Assembly: GCA_949987705.1 (NCBI GenBank)
Contig: OX465282.1
Coordinates: 42,858,623 to 42,922,622, forward strand
Source: Thereva unica
Lineage: Eukaryota > Arthropoda > Insecta > Diptera > Therevidae
Direction: 5' to 3'
DNA length: 64,000 bases
A model generated the notes under the pieces. The model made no database searches, was not told where the DNA came from, and was given only the letters and a program-made list of their open reading frames with translations. The stretch's first letter is position 1; each line of letters starts with the position of its first letter. A program made the translations under genes and the position numbers. Of this stretch, positions 9,423 through 19,080 are shown one piece after another.

Positions 9423-10090
9423 TCAGCTCTGCCTGGCTGGTCTGTCTGGCTGGTCTGTCTGGCTGGTTGGCTGGTCTGTCTGGCTGGTCTGTCTGGCTGG
9501 CTGGTCTGTCTGGCTGGTTGGCTGGTCTGTCTGGCTGGTCTGTCTGGCTGGTTGGCTGGTCTGTCTGGCTGGTCTGTCTGGCTGGCTGGTCTGTCTGGCT
9601 GGTCTGCCTGGCTGGTCTGTCTGGCTGGTCTGTCTGGCTGGTTGGCTGGTCCTGTCTGGCTGGTCTGTCTGGCTGGTCTGTCTGGCTGGTCTGTCTAGCT
9701 GGCCTGTCTGTCTGGCTGGTCTGTCTGGCTGGTCTGTCTGGCTGATCTGTCTCTGGCTGATCTGTCTGGTAGGCTGGCTGGCTGGCTGGTCTGTCTGGCT
9801 GGTTGGCTGGTCTGTCTGGCTGGTCTGTCTGGCTGGTTGGCTGGTCTGTCTGGCTGGTTGGCTGGTCTGTCTGGCTGGTCTGTCTGGCTGGTTGGCTGGT
9901 CTGTCTGGCTGGTCTGTCTGGCTGGTCTGTCTGGCTGGTTGGCTGGTCTGTCTGGCTGGTTGGCTGGTCTGTCTGGCTGGTCTGTCTAGCTGGTCTGTCT
10001 GTCTGGCTGGTCTGTCTGGCTGGTCTGTCTGGCTGATCTGTCTCTGGCTGATCTGTCTGGTAGGCTGGCTGGCTGGCTGGTCTGTCTGGT
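9423..10090. repeat. CTGGCTGGTCTGT minisatellite (copy 1)
   Basis: About 0.67 kb made of intermixed 12-bp (TCTGTCTGGCTGG) and 16-bp (adding TTGG) variants. It lies between the ATPase and the next gene in both Polinton copies and is longer in copy 2. Long ORFs exist in several frames on both strands only because the repeat lacks stop codons; they translate to low-complexity GWSVWL or QTDQPA repeats. Confidence 0.95.
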
Positions 10091-10106
10091 TGACTGACCT
10101 GTCAGG

Positions 10107-10120
10107 ATCTATATAAATGC
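10107..10120 (+). promoter_or_regulatory. TATA box upstream of acidic-protein gene (copy 1)
   Basis: ATCTATATAAATGC lies 50-60 bp upstream of the ATG at 10171 and immediately after the minisatellite. The same sequence precedes the gene in copy 2 (56088-56100). Confidence 0.45.
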
Positions 10121-10170
10121 TTATTAGCATAGCTGTATATCATTGTAGCTGTAACCACCTGTGTAGCAAC

Positions 10171-11056
10171 ATGAATGAAAAATTGATGAAGGATATTATA
10201 AAGACTCGTGAGGCTATACGAAGAAAATATAAAGCTCTCAGACTGGTAAAATTGAATCTGAAGCTCAATTAGAGGAAACATTTAAACCTATAACCAACAC
10301 GCTGAAAAAGCTCACAACAACAGCAGCATCAGTGAAACTTGAACCAAAAAGAAGAAGAAGATGAAATTAAGCAAGAGGGCAATGAAGAAGCATACACACC
10401 ACCACCACCACCACCACGTAAATACTTAAAGCTAGAGCCGCCGAGTTATTCTGAGGATGATGATGATGATGATGATCAGTTTGTCACACCTACAAAAGAA
10501 CCAAAATTAGAGTCTGCAGACCAGATACTAAACAAATATAAACAACTACTGGAAAATGATAGCACGAGAATTGATAAAACGTATGGAGCGTACTATAAGA
10601 ACGATATGTTGAATATTGGTAATTCGAGATTAAAAGTTGACAAAGAATACTTTCTTATAGATGGCAAGCGGTACAAGATAACTGAAGGTCTAGCTGAATT
10701 AATTTTTATGAAAAAGCCTCGAGGCTACTCAAAAGAAGACTTGTCCCATTATCAAAAAATTGTAAATGATACATGCACCCACAGACGTGATTTTAAGGAA
10801 AACCAGCAAATAAAAGGAACAAATAGCTTCAAATATAGAAACATAATAAAAAAGTTGATTCACACTCCTCATACTGGAACGGGAATAATGCAAATTCCAA
10901 AGAAAAAATATCGATTACATATATTGGGATGACCCCAATGAGCTAGTTGATAGGCTCCGAATATTGATGGCATCGCAGCAAGCTGGAAATAATAGCCATA
11001 GTAATGAAATAGTGTCAATCATTGAGGAGTTGCGGGAAGCTGACATTATACTATAA
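10171..11056 (+). pseudogene. Conserved Polinton acidic protein, frameshifted (copy 1)
   Basis: Counterpart of the intact 294-aa gene at 56151-57035. Compared with it, copy 1 has a missing A near 10240 (CTCTCAGACTGG), an extra A in the run at 10346-10350 and an extra A in the run at 10902-10908. These split the gene and leave 10339-10932 as the largest open piece. Recognisable parts are a proline run, a run of Asp (about EDDDDDDDQF), and a C-terminal domain with FLIDGKRYKITEGLAELIF. All three changes are single bases, two of them in A runs, so sequence error is possible. I recall similar proteins in insect Polintons as a domain of unknown function (possibly DUF8207). Confidence 0.8.
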
Positions 11057-11093
11057 ATATTCCCACCCACATAGAACTATTAACATTTCGGAA

Positions 11094-11448
11094 ATGAGCG
11101 TTGACAAGTTTGGTCGATCTTTTAAACGGCAAAAATTTAGAGCAGTGGGTGATCGCGGTCCACCTGGAATTCCTGAAAAGACGGTCCTGCTGGACCAAAA
11201 GGAAACGGTTTCAATTTAACATCAGATGGTGACTATGATCTTACCTTGAAAAGAATCAAAAACCTAGGTGATCCAAAAGAAAATGCTGACGCTGCAACAA
11301 AAACTATGTCGACGAAGAAATACGGGAAAGCATTGACAAAGCAGTAGAGAATCTAACGATGTTCATTTATCGCGAAATTGCGAAGATCGAAAATTATATA
11401 TTCTCACACATAATTAATAAGAAGGCTGAAAATGGCATCTCTGAGTAA
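11094..11448 (+). pseudogene. Short collagen-like fibre protein, frameshifted (copy 1)
   Basis: The ATG at 11094 opens MSVDKFGRSFKRQKFRA, followed by a few Gly-X-Y triplets (GDRGPPGIP). A missing G near 11172 then shifts the frame (copy 2 reads GIPGKDGPAG). Further on the original frame resumes with YDLTLKRIKNLGDP and YVDEEIRES, a pattern common in phage and virus tail-fibre proteins, and runs to TAA 11446-11448, overlapping the integrase start by 17 bases. Inferred role: a fibre or attachment component of the virion. Confidence 0.7.
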
Positions 11449-12358
11449 GAGGCAAGTAGTAAATGAGCTTCACAAACCTGCTCGTCGAAATTTTTCTAGG
11501 CGGAGAGTTATCATTAAAGGTCTGGATGATTTATGGCAGGCTGACTTGGTGGAAATGGATGCATATAAATATGTGAACAAAGGATTCCGCTACTTACTGA
11601 CTGTAATTGATGCATTTTCTAAATATGCCTGGGCTATGCCAATTAAAAGAAAAACCGGTCCAGAAGTCACAGAAGCGATGCAATCAATATTTAAAGATAA
11701 GCGCACACCTAACAATTTGCAAACGGATGATGGTAAGGAATTCTACAACTCTCACTTTCAAAAGCTAATGAGCAAATATAAAATCAACCACTACTCAACA
11801 TATACATCGCTTAAGGCATCAATAGTGGAAAGATTCAACCGAACTTTAAAGAGCATGATGTGGAAGGAATTTAGCATGAATGGATCCTACAAATGGATTT
11901 CTATGATGAAAAAACTGCTATCACAATACAATGCAAAAAAACATCGAACAATTAAAATGCGTCCCTGTGATGTTAATAGGACAAATGAAAAGCTACTTCT
12001 TGCTACAGCCTATAATCACATCAAAATTGCCCCTTCACCTGCATATAAAATAGGAGACCGCGTCCGCATAAGCAAATATAAACATCTATTTGAAAAAGGC
12101 TACACACCAAACTGGACAACTGAAATCTTTAAAATCTCCAAGGTTCAACTGACTAATCCACCGACATATCAACTTGAGGACTACCAGGGCAACCCCATTA
12201 AAGGTGGATTCTATGAAAAGGAATTGCAGAAAGTTAAACACTCAGATCTCTACCTTGTTGAAAAAATATTGAAAAAGAGCGGTGATAAAGTTTATGTTAA
12301 ATGGTTGGGGTTCTCACGAGAACATAATTCTTGGATAAATGCTAATGATGTATTATAA
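11432..12358 (+). CDS. Polinton integrase with C-terminal chromodomain, 308 aa
   Basis: Retroviral-type (DDE) integrase that inserts the element and makes 6-bp target duplications. The catalytic residues are seen in WQADLVEMD, LQTDDGKEF and ASIVERFNRTLK (about residues 37, 101 and 137). A SH3-like linker region (GDRVRISKYKHLFEKGY) follows, and the last 45 residues form a chromodomain (VEKILKK, YVKWLGFSREHNSWI). The frame is intact from ATG 11432 to TAA 12356-12358, in contrast to copy 2 where it is broken. The chromodomain may direct insertion to marked chromatin. Confidence 0.93.
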   Translation: MASLSKRQVVNELHKPARRNFSRRRVIIKGLDDLWQADLVEMDAYKYVNKGFRYLLTVIDAFSKYAWAMPIKRKTGPEVTEAMQSIFKDKRTPNNLQTDDGKEFYNSHFQKLMSKYKINHYSTYTSLKASIVERFNRTLKSMMWKEFSMNGSYKWISMMKKLLSQYNAKKHRTIKMRPCDVNRTNEKLLLATAYNHIKIAPSPAYKIGDRVRISKYKHLFEKGYTPNWTTEIFKISKVQLTNPPTYQLEDYQGNPIKGGFYEKELQKVKHSDLYLVEKILKKSGDKVYVKWLGFSREHNSWINANDVL

Positions 12359-12379
12359 ATTAAATAAAAAGACATTTTT
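12359..12379. terminator. Convergent poly(A) signals after integrase
   Basis: AATAAA on the plus strand at about 12363, six bases after the integrase stop, and TTTATT/TTTTATT on the opposite strand near 12393 serve the converging minus-strand gene. Same arrangement in copy 2 near 58321. Confidence 0.45.
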
Positions 12380-12610
12380 TTATAACAAATTTGTTTTATT
12401 TTCAAATCTTATGCTATATATTTTTTCACGATGATGTTGGTTTAATATGGGCTCTAGGATTTTGCCTGTATTGATGACTCTCTGTTGAAATCTGCATCTA
12501 TCAAGGGCACTTATATGCCATTGCCCCATACGGCTAGCTCTATAAGCGAAATCCCATACATGCATAATGTGTAATTCAGGCGCTAGTGTAAATCGAACCC
12601 TTTTCTGCAT
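12380..12610 (-). CDS. Small Polinton ORF, 76 aa (copy 1)
   Basis: Starts at ATG 12610, inside the end of the Cys-rich ORF (28-base overlap), so probably translated from the same mRNA or by coupling. Contains WDFAYRASRMGQWHI and a basic C-terminal half. No family recognised. Copy 2 has the same sequence with indels near 58434 and 58470 that break the frame. Confidence 0.5.
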   Translation of the reverse strand: MQKRVRFTLAPELHIMHVWDFAYRASRMGQWHISALDRCRFQQRVINTGKILEPILNQHHREKIYSIRFENKTNLL

Positions 12611-12885
12611 TCTCTACAGCTGCTTTTGGTGATCCGGACATAAAAATTTACTAGGCGTTGAACTTCCCGTTTGTACCGCTCCACAAAAGAGCATCCACAT
12701 GTATCTGGTCCACAAGTTGTTTTATCGTTCGACCATGGGCAGTTCTTGTAATGTGCTCCATGTATAGAATAAACTTTTCCAGCATTTTCGTATTCTTGAA
12801 CATATCTATAGAGTTGTTCTATTTTACCCTTATGCTCCTCCAACAGTATACTAGAATATTCTTCGAGAAATTTTGGTATGCTCAT
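12583..12885 (-). CDS. Cys-rich small Polinton protein, 100 aa (copy 1)
   Basis: The N-terminal half is helical and charged (LEEHKGKIEQLYRYVQEYE). The second half has a Cys/His cluster, HYKNCPW then TTCGPDTCGCSF, and later SSCRECRKGF, which suggests a zinc-binding protein. The ATG is at 12885-12883, two bases after the stop of the upstream 60-aa ORF. Copy 2 ends differently because it has one A fewer near 58607. Function unknown. Confidence 0.6.
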   Translation of the reverse strand: MSIPKFLEEYSSILLEEHKGKIEQLYRYVQEYENAGKVYSIHGAHYKNCPWSNDKTTCGPDTCGCSFVERYKREVQRLVNFYVRITKSSCRECRKGFDLH

Positions 12886-12887
12886 AT

Positions 12888-13070
12888 TTACTTATCTTTT
12901 ATCTGCTGATATCTTATGGATGAAAAAGTATCTTTACTCTCAGATGATGATGATGATGATTGCTTCGATTTAATTGATAGAGAATTCAGTTGATATTTTA
13001 ATTCTTTTACTTTGCTTCCTTTATCACCCTTTTCCTCAAGCAATCTGGTAGAATCCTTATAACTGTTCAT
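12888..13070 (-). CDS. Small Ser/Lys-rich ORF, 60 aa (copy 1)
   Basis: First gene of a three-ORF minus-strand row that starts just inside the right TIR. Sequence begins MNSYKDSTRLLEEKGDKG, has a KVKELKYQL helix and a serine run. Conserved in copy 2 with a changed C-terminus. No family recognised; possibly a small regulator. Confidence 0.45.
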   Translation of the reverse strand: MNSYKDSTRLLEEKGDKGSKVKELKYQLNSLSIKSKQSSSSSSESKDTFSSIRYQQIKDK

Positions 13071-13189
13071 CACCGCAACCGGAAGAAAACTAACCTAACA
13101 TTCCCCCTTCAAGGATTTATATACATAATAATTGAATCAAAGATCATTACAAAAGATCCCTCAAGAGCTTCTTTAATTCTTAATTCAAC

Positions 13190-13828
13190 TAGCTTCCCAC
13201 AGCTGGCGCTCACATCTCGCACCAACTTCCCACCCCATGCCGGTTCTGGGCCACGCAAACATACATCCAGAGCCTTAAGTCACATCCCCAAATCCCATGC
13301 CAGCTCTGGGCCATATCCCATGCCATTTCTGCGCCACCCTATCCAAGAAACATACATCCAGAGCTTTAAGTCACACCTCAAATCCCATGCCAGCTCTGGA
13401 CCAAATCAACACCGAAATTCAACTAGCTTCCCACAGGTGGCACTCAACAACACAGCTTTCAAATCCCACCCCGGTCCCACACCAAATCCCATACACGCTC
13501 TGGACCACCCATCTCCACCCACCAACTCCAAGCCACCCCATCCAAGACACCCAACCTCCATAAACAGCTTTCAAACCACCTAACCCAAGACCCAAACCCA
13601 AAACATCTCGTACACGTACATAAAGAGCTTTCACCCATCTCCACACACCAACTCTAAGCCACCTTCACACCTCATACCCATACATGAAGAGCTTTCAAGC
13701 CACCTTATCCAAGACACAAACCTAAAACACCTCGTGCACGTACATGTAGAGCTTTCAGACCCCCCCAAATCCTAGGCGGGTTCTAAGCCACCTAGGAGGT
13801 GGCGCCGGAGTGACATAGCTCTACTACT
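13190..13828. repeat. Right terminal inverted repeat, Polinton copy 1
   Basis: C/A-rich sequence with ~85-bp subrepeats (AGAGCTTTCA...CCACACACCAACTC). It matches the right TIR of copy 2 at about 59150-59800 and, inverted, the left TIR of copy 2. The outermost 75 bases have drifted: the terminal hairpin seen in copy 2 is only partly kept (GCCACCT...AGGTGGC). It ends with CTCTACTACT at 13828. Confidence 0.85.
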
Positions 13829-15524
13829 GAGGTGTACAGGTGCCTCAAGGAGCTCGATGTAAACAAATCGACTGGACCCGATAATATACCCCCTATCGTC
13901 TTAAAACAATGCGCCTCACCTTTGGCTAGACCTCTGCGCAAACTTTTTGCCCTATCATACTCTTCCGGAGTTTACCCAGACTCTTGGTAACTTGCCCATG
14001 TTCAGCCAATACCGAAAAAAGGTGACTCCAGCGATCCCTCCAACTACCGCCCAATAGCAATTACTTCTATTCTCTCCAAAACCATGGAGACGATAATTAA
14101 CAAAAAGCTTATGGGATATCTAGAATCCAACCAACTTATCAGCGACAAACAATACGGCTTCCGTCAAAAAAGATCCACTGGTGATCTTTTTATTTGCCTT
14201 ACAGAACACCTCAGCCGAAGTTTGCATGGATCTGGCGAATCTAGTTTGGTTGCTTTGGATATCTCCAAGGCTTTTGATAGAGTATGGCACTCAGCCTTGT
14301 TAGCTAAACTCCAAGCTATTGGAATTGACTCACTTCTGTATAAGTGGGTTGAGAGTTTCCTTTCCGGCCGTTCAATTAAGGTATTATTGGATGGCGTCAA
14401 ATCTGAATCTCACCCCATCTCTGCGGGGGTCCCTCAGGGGTCAATTTTATCACCGGCCCTTTTTCTCATCTTTATAAATGACCTACTTTCAATCCCCTCC
14501 AACCCACTTCTCAGCTTCGCTGACGACGGTACTCTACGTTACTCGTACAGCTTCGATACAAGACGGACACATGCCAGATCCTGTCTTGATGATCGTGAAC
14601 TAATGTTCAACTCTATTAAAAAAGACATCAAACTAATTCTAGATTGGGGAGAGAAGAATCGTGTCAAATTCAACCCCTCTAAAACCAAGTACTGTCTTAT
14701 CTCAAAAAAGAAGTTCAACACCTCACCATCCTTGACAGTGGATGACGTTGAACTAAAGGCCGACCCATCCCTACACATCTTAGGCGTGACATTAGCCAAA
14801 GACCTTCGTTGGAATGATCACATATTCCAAATCGCCAAACAAGCATCCCAGTGCTTGGGATTTCTTAAGAGGTGCAAGTTCCTCCTCCAGCCATCGGCCC
14901 GCGCTGTTATTTATAAATCCTACATACGGCCTCTTCTCGAATATAACTCCCTCGTTTGGGGCGGCGCTCCAATAACCACCTTGGCATGGTTAGATAAGGT
15001 CCAAAAAAGGCCCTTAAATTAATTGATGACGACACCGCTGGCTCCACCATCGACCCCCTCAGCCACCGTAGGAATGTAGCAGCATTGACTAAATTTTATC
15101 GCTACTATCATAATGACTGTTCCTCCGAGTTAAACGCTCTCCTGCCTCCACGGCAATCTTATAACCGCAACACCAGATTAGCCCACTCGTCTCATTCCCT
15201 TCACCTGCAACTCCCCCTTTCACGCACTCAACAAGATATGAATTCGTTTGTTAATAGAACAACTCGACTGTGGAATAGTCTCTCGCAGTCAGTATTTCCG
15301 AGCTCCTACAACATCCAAGAGTTCAAACGCAGGGTTCATCACCACCTTCTTCAATACCCCCCCGTTCCTTTTAACCCTTAACCTATACCCCCCTCCCCTC
15401 CCCGTACTAAGCTTACTGCTAGACATTGCACCATGACGTGACAATTGACATGACGGACTGGTAGTACAAAGGGTGACTCCTGAGCTTAGCACTGTCACAT
15501 AAAAAAAAAAAAAAAAAAAAAAAA
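13829..15524 (+). mobile_element. LINE 1, 3' part with poly(A) tail
   Basis: Non-LTR retrotransposon of Jockey/CR1 type. Reverse transcriptase reading begins directly at the Polinton end and the element finishes in a 24-base A run at 15501-15524. The 5' part would be on the far side of Polinton copy 1, outside the window. Its coding frame is broken by a TAA near 13989 and a frameshift near 15010. Confidence 0.85.
13830..15381 (+). pseudogene. LINE 1 reverse transcriptase (broken)
   Basis: Conserved RT blocks in order: NKSTGPDNIPP (13857 on), then a TAA near 13989, IPKKGDSSDPSNYRPI, the long open frame 14084-15022 with QYGFRQKRST, VALDISKAFDRVWH, GVPQGSILSPALF, the catalytic FADDGT (14518) and a thumb region. 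A frameshift near 15010 moves the C-terminal domain (PLSHRRNVAAL, RTTRLWNSL, NIQEFKRRVHHHL) to 15040-15381. It copies its own RNA at nicked target DNA when functional; this copy is dead. Confidence 0.88.
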
Positions 15525-15529
15525 TAAGA

Positions 15530-16687
15530 GCGGCGAGTTCACTGCACCTTGTTGCAGACCATTTTTGATATCAAAGACCCTAGTTGATGTGAAGTTGCCA
15601 CTTTTGACGACGAACTTCTTCTTTGAAATCATATTATAAATCATGTATAGCTGAGGTCTCGTCATATCGCGTCTGACCAGTTTGTAGAGAAGACCTTCGA
15701 TCCATACTGTATCGAATGCCTTCTCAAAATCGATCAGGCATGCTCCTGTACACTGGCCTTTCATGAAGTTCCAGTGTATGTCTGATACCAGTTTGGACGC
15801 GGCATGAATAGTGTCATGTCCCGCCCTAAAACCGAACTGGTTATCGGGAATTATCTTTTTTTCCTCAACCCATTTGGCCAATGATCTATTAATGACTCGG
15901 CAGCAGACTTATTGACCGGAGATTGGCAGGGTTAGTTTTGTCTTTACCTTTTTTAGGTATAGGATACACCACCGCCGTTTTCCAGTGACCTGGGAAATGG
16001 GCGTTGTTTAATGCATTATTAAACAAAGTGGGGTATATGTCTACAGCCACCAGGGGCAGATGTTTCAGAATTATATTCGGGATACCATCTACTCCAGCCG
16101 ATTTCTTATTGTTCAGACAACGGAATGTTAGCAGGAGGTCCTATTCTCTAGGTCAGAGTTCGTACGAACACAAGTGATAGTAGGCCCCCCCTAAATCCAC
16201 CTTCTCCTGCTCGTCCTCTCGTTATCACCGACATGGCAGGTTTCTTCCGGATCTATGTTCACAGACCTCAGCAGTACCTGGTTCGTTGAAGTCCTAGGGA
16301 TACGTAACTTGTCCAACCGGTTCTGTGTTTTGTTCCTAAAAATTTTATTTATCTGTGGGAACAACATGCTCGCGCTATTATTTTGAATAGCGCGAATCTT
16401 TCTGTTCCAGTACAGATTCACAGACTGTGAAAATTGTTGCCTTAATAGTTGTTGGAGATTTTTCATAACCGAATTAAGAGTTACAATCTCCGGACTTCGT
16501 CTATCCCGAAACTGACGGTGTAGGGCTTTTAGTCTGTTAGTATTCGACTTTTATGTTTTAGTTGTGCGTCGATTGTAGCGTTTCTGTAACAGTCTGTACT
16601 GTTTTTTTTCTTCGTACTGGGTATGGTTTTGTCCATGTATAATGAGATTGTCCATATTTTTCAGATATTCGTCAATCTCATTGTTTG
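15530..16687 (-). pseudogene. LINE 2 reverse transcriptase N-part (fragments)
   Basis: Several broken frames. 16466-16191 is the linker between endonuclease and RT (NLYWNRKIRAIQN). 15881-15530 contains NQFGFRAGHDT, ACLIDFEKAFDTVW and GLQQGAVNSP. The catalytic YADD block is absent because the element is cut at 15525 by LINE 1. Confidence 0.8.
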
Positions 16688-17539
16688 TCAAGTTTCTAGT
16701 TGTTGGTGGTAAACGTCCTGTGTTATGTATTGCCCTTTCCATTGCTCTTTCGAATCTTGGCCAGTGCGTCTTTTGGTATACAAAAGAAGCTCTATGGAGT
16801 CGTCAGGGACTTGTATTGTTATCTCGAGTCCGTAATGGTCACTGTCGTATGGTACTGTGGCTAGACAGTTTGTTTCGTTCGTATTTAGTCCTGGTAGACC
16901 CATCCGTGAGTCTAGCAAGCACAGATCTAAAAAAGACCCACCGCGTGGATATGATGGTATATCCGTAGCGAGGAGATTAACTTTCCGCTGAATTCTGTTC
17001 TGGCCCAACCAGTCATTCAGTTGGTTGTCCCTGGTGTTAGCCGTTTGATTTCCCCTAGCCGCATGGCGTGCGTTTAAATCTCCGGCCAACAAATAAAAAT
17101 TTTGCTCCGACTCCAGGCGAAGAGTTTGAAAGAGCGAGTTCATTTCCTCTATAAATAATCTTGGTTGAGTTGTTTGGGGTGCGTACGCCGCGATTAAATA
17201 CAGTCTTCTGCCACTAGACAGGGGAATGTATATAACACACGCTTCCAACACCCGAAACCTTTCTATATCCCTACTATACATGATTTTATGTTTCAGGGAG
17301 GTCTTTAATAATATTAATAGGCCTCCTCCTCGTATGGAATTAGGTCGATCGCGCCTAATTACCACATAATCCTTGTAATCCATTTTGTGCCTCTCGTTTA
17401 GTTTAGTTTCACTAGCGAAAAGCACATCCGGATTTTGGTTCTGCAAGAGGGTTAGTAGATTCGCCCTTCTCTCATTTCGTATCAACGAGTTGACGTTCAC
17501 CGAAATGACTTTGATCGTGTCCTCTCCGAATAGTGCCAT
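16688..17539 (-). pseudogene. LINE 2 apurinic-type endonuclease domain
   Basis: Exonuclease-endonuclease-phosphatase fold that nicks target DNA. Motifs: VISVNVNSLIRN, the catalytic Glu in FASETKLN, YAPQTTQ, the LLAGDLNARH block, and near the C-terminus YDSDHYGLE with the catalytic His. The 283-aa frame is nearly complete for the domain but loses its link to RT by frameshifts after 16688. Confidence 0.88.
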
Positions 17540-17548
17540 TAAAGCAAT

Positions 17549-17914
17549 TTACCCGGAAATGGTTTCTGTCGATAACAGAGCATTATATACAAAATCTAGA
17601 CGAGCTGTTTGCTCGCTTAATTGTTGCTGGAGCTGCGCGATCTGCCCTCGTATGGACAAGAGGACCGCCTTCAGGTCACTATCTCCAGTACTCGCTGCCG
17701 TGGCAGCTTTTGGAGCTTGTTGTTTTGTAGTCTGAGCTCCCGCTGCCATTTGGGCAAAGGGCATTCCAGGCCTTACAAAGTTGTTTATCAATTTGCTCTT
17801 TAGCGCTTTTTGAGTCTGGATTTCCTCTTTACGCATTTGTATTCTTTTTTTGAACTCTGCATATAACTCTCTCTCTATAACTAGCAGGATGTCCATTTGA
17901 TCTGCAGAGAACAC
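17549..17914 (-). pseudogene. LINE 2 ORF1 C-terminal piece
   Basis: 121-aa frame between the zinc knuckles and the endonuclease ORF. It has a charged helical N-terminus (LVIERELYAEFKKRI) and a C-terminal heptad-like segment (IRGQIAQLQQQLSEQTARL), probably the end of ORF1 in another frame. Confidence 0.55.
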
Positions 17915-18765
17915 AGAACAGCTTGCTTTTATCAGCTACTTTTTCTTTACCTAGAGCACATTCACCAGGTTTGTGATTATTCTCGCACTTCACGCATCTA
18001 AATGCCATTTGGCAGTTAGCTGCGACGTGCCCAAATCTTTGACATCGCAAGCATTGAAGGATGTCTTTTTTGTTTAATTTCTCCCATGACACTACATGGA
18101 AGCTTAGATATTTAATTGTTTTTAAATTATCTAGCTTGCTCTGGGGAGTCAATTGGACCAGGAAAATAGGCAGTTGCCTCTCTAAGCTTCGCGAGTGTGC
18201 GGTAATAAATTTTTTTACCGCAGTAAATTTAAGGTCATTAATCTTAAGGGATTCTAGTTCCTCTAAAATCTCCTGAGGATCGAAACCGGGATCAAGTCCC
18301 TTAAGTAATACGCTTTGGGTTTTTCGCCCTTAGCGGTAAACGTGAAATATTGGGTATTTGCTCTCTCCAAAATAGTTTTAATTTTCTTATGATCTAATAA
18401 GTTATTTAAAATTAGAGCATGTTTATTTCCACTAAATCTTCTAATGTAGAAATTGGTATGTTTAAGTACCTGTTTTGCCAATCTAATAGTATCCACCGGT
18501 TTCTGGTGGAAAATATGAATGGGAGGTACCTTCTCCTTTTGTTGATGTTGTTGTTGCTGCTGCGGCTGTGGTTGCTGCTGCTGGTGCTGCTGCTGTTGCT
18601 GCTGCTGTTGATGCTGGGGTCTGTTCTTAGCTTGTTGTTGCTGCTGCTGTTGTGCCGGCATCGGCTTCGCAGCTTTCGGTGTGGGGAGCTTAGGGAAATT
18701 TTTTTCCTTCAGCTCTTCTATCAATTTTTCTAGCCTGGCTTCGTCTGCTTCAGTTTCGGTAGCAA
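17829..18765 (-). pseudogene. LINE 2 ORF1 (gag-like), broken
   Basis: The N-terminal part contains a long Gln tract (18540-18660), then NTQYFTFTAKGEKP and LKHTNFYIRRF. After a frame break near 18263 come CCHC zinc knuckles, CLRCQRFGHVAANC and CVKCENNHKPGEC, followed by a third. This is the RNA-binding protein typical of Jockey-clade ORF1. Starts within the TA microsatellite, so the true N-terminus is missing. Confidence 0.8.
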
Positions 18766-18767
18766 GG

Positions 18768-18768
18768 A

Positions 18769-18851
<83 letters not shown>

Positions 18852-18858
18852 TTTTTTC
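18768..18858. repeat. (TA)n microsatellite followed by poly(T)
   Basis: About 65 bases of alternating TA, then about 24 T. It marks the broken 5' end of LINE 2 and could be the tail of another minus-strand retroposed sequence to its right. Confidence 0.9.
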
Positions 18859-19080
18859 TTTAAAAAATTGTAATTTAATTTTTTTTTTCACCAACAAAGT
18901 TAAGAAAAATAAAACTTAGAGGTCGCGGTACCGCAAGGGATTCGAACTTCATTTACTTTATATATATACACGGGTTTTTCGCACGAGGTCTACTCTGATC
19001 GCAAAGTCTGTCTTCTCTTGACAAGAGTTCAAACAAGACCCTTCCATTGACTTAGAAGCAGCATTTACCTGTGAACAAGA

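Larger units (their letters stand above)
1..13828 (+). mobile_element. Polinton/Maverick copy 1 (left end outside window)
   Basis: Virus-like DNA transposon recognised from its gene set: family B DNA polymerase, retroviral-type integrase, adenain-like protease, packaging ATPase, double-jelly-roll type capsid and penton-like proteins. Gene order and orientation are the same as in the complete copy at 44862-59800. The right end is fixed by alignment with that copy: both finish in CTCTACTACT, the inverse of the left end of copy 2. Copy 1 differs by a 4575-bp internal tandem duplication. The left TIR and the 5' part of the polymerase lie outside the window, so its size and left target duplication are unknown. 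The sequence after the right end is LINE coding sequence, so the element appears to sit inside a LINE. Confidence 0.93.
15526..18765 (-). mobile_element. LINE 2, Jockey-type, 3' end cut by LINE 1
   Basis: Minus-strand non-LTR element with ORF1 (gag with CCHC knuckles), AP endonuclease and RT in order from right to left. RT stops abruptly at the LINE 1 poly(A) just after the motif GLQQGAVNSPL, before the catalytic block, so LINE 1 inserted into it and the 3' remainder is elsewhere. The 5' end is lost in a (TA)n/poly(T) tract. Confidence 0.85.

Noticed and set aside
9423..10130. Long ORFs on both strands in the CTGG repeat (up to 235 aa here, 381 aa at 55104-56249)
   Set aside because: The repeat unit contains no stop codon in several frames; translations are pure low-complexity repeats and the reading frames differ between the two copies.
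13297..13646. Overlapping ORFs in the TIRs (also 45026-45708 and 59194-59720)
   Set aside because: They follow the ~85-bp subrepeats of the terminal inverted repeat, occur on both strands and have no conserved protein pattern.
18768..18858. Telomere-like or centromere-like tract
   Set aside because: It is a simple TA microsatellite plus poly(T), a common relic of retroposition.
18904..18950. tRNA gene suggested by CGGTACCGCAAGGGATTCGAAC
   Set aside because: Only a B-box-like stretch is present on the minus strand; no A-box or acceptor pairing found at proper distance.
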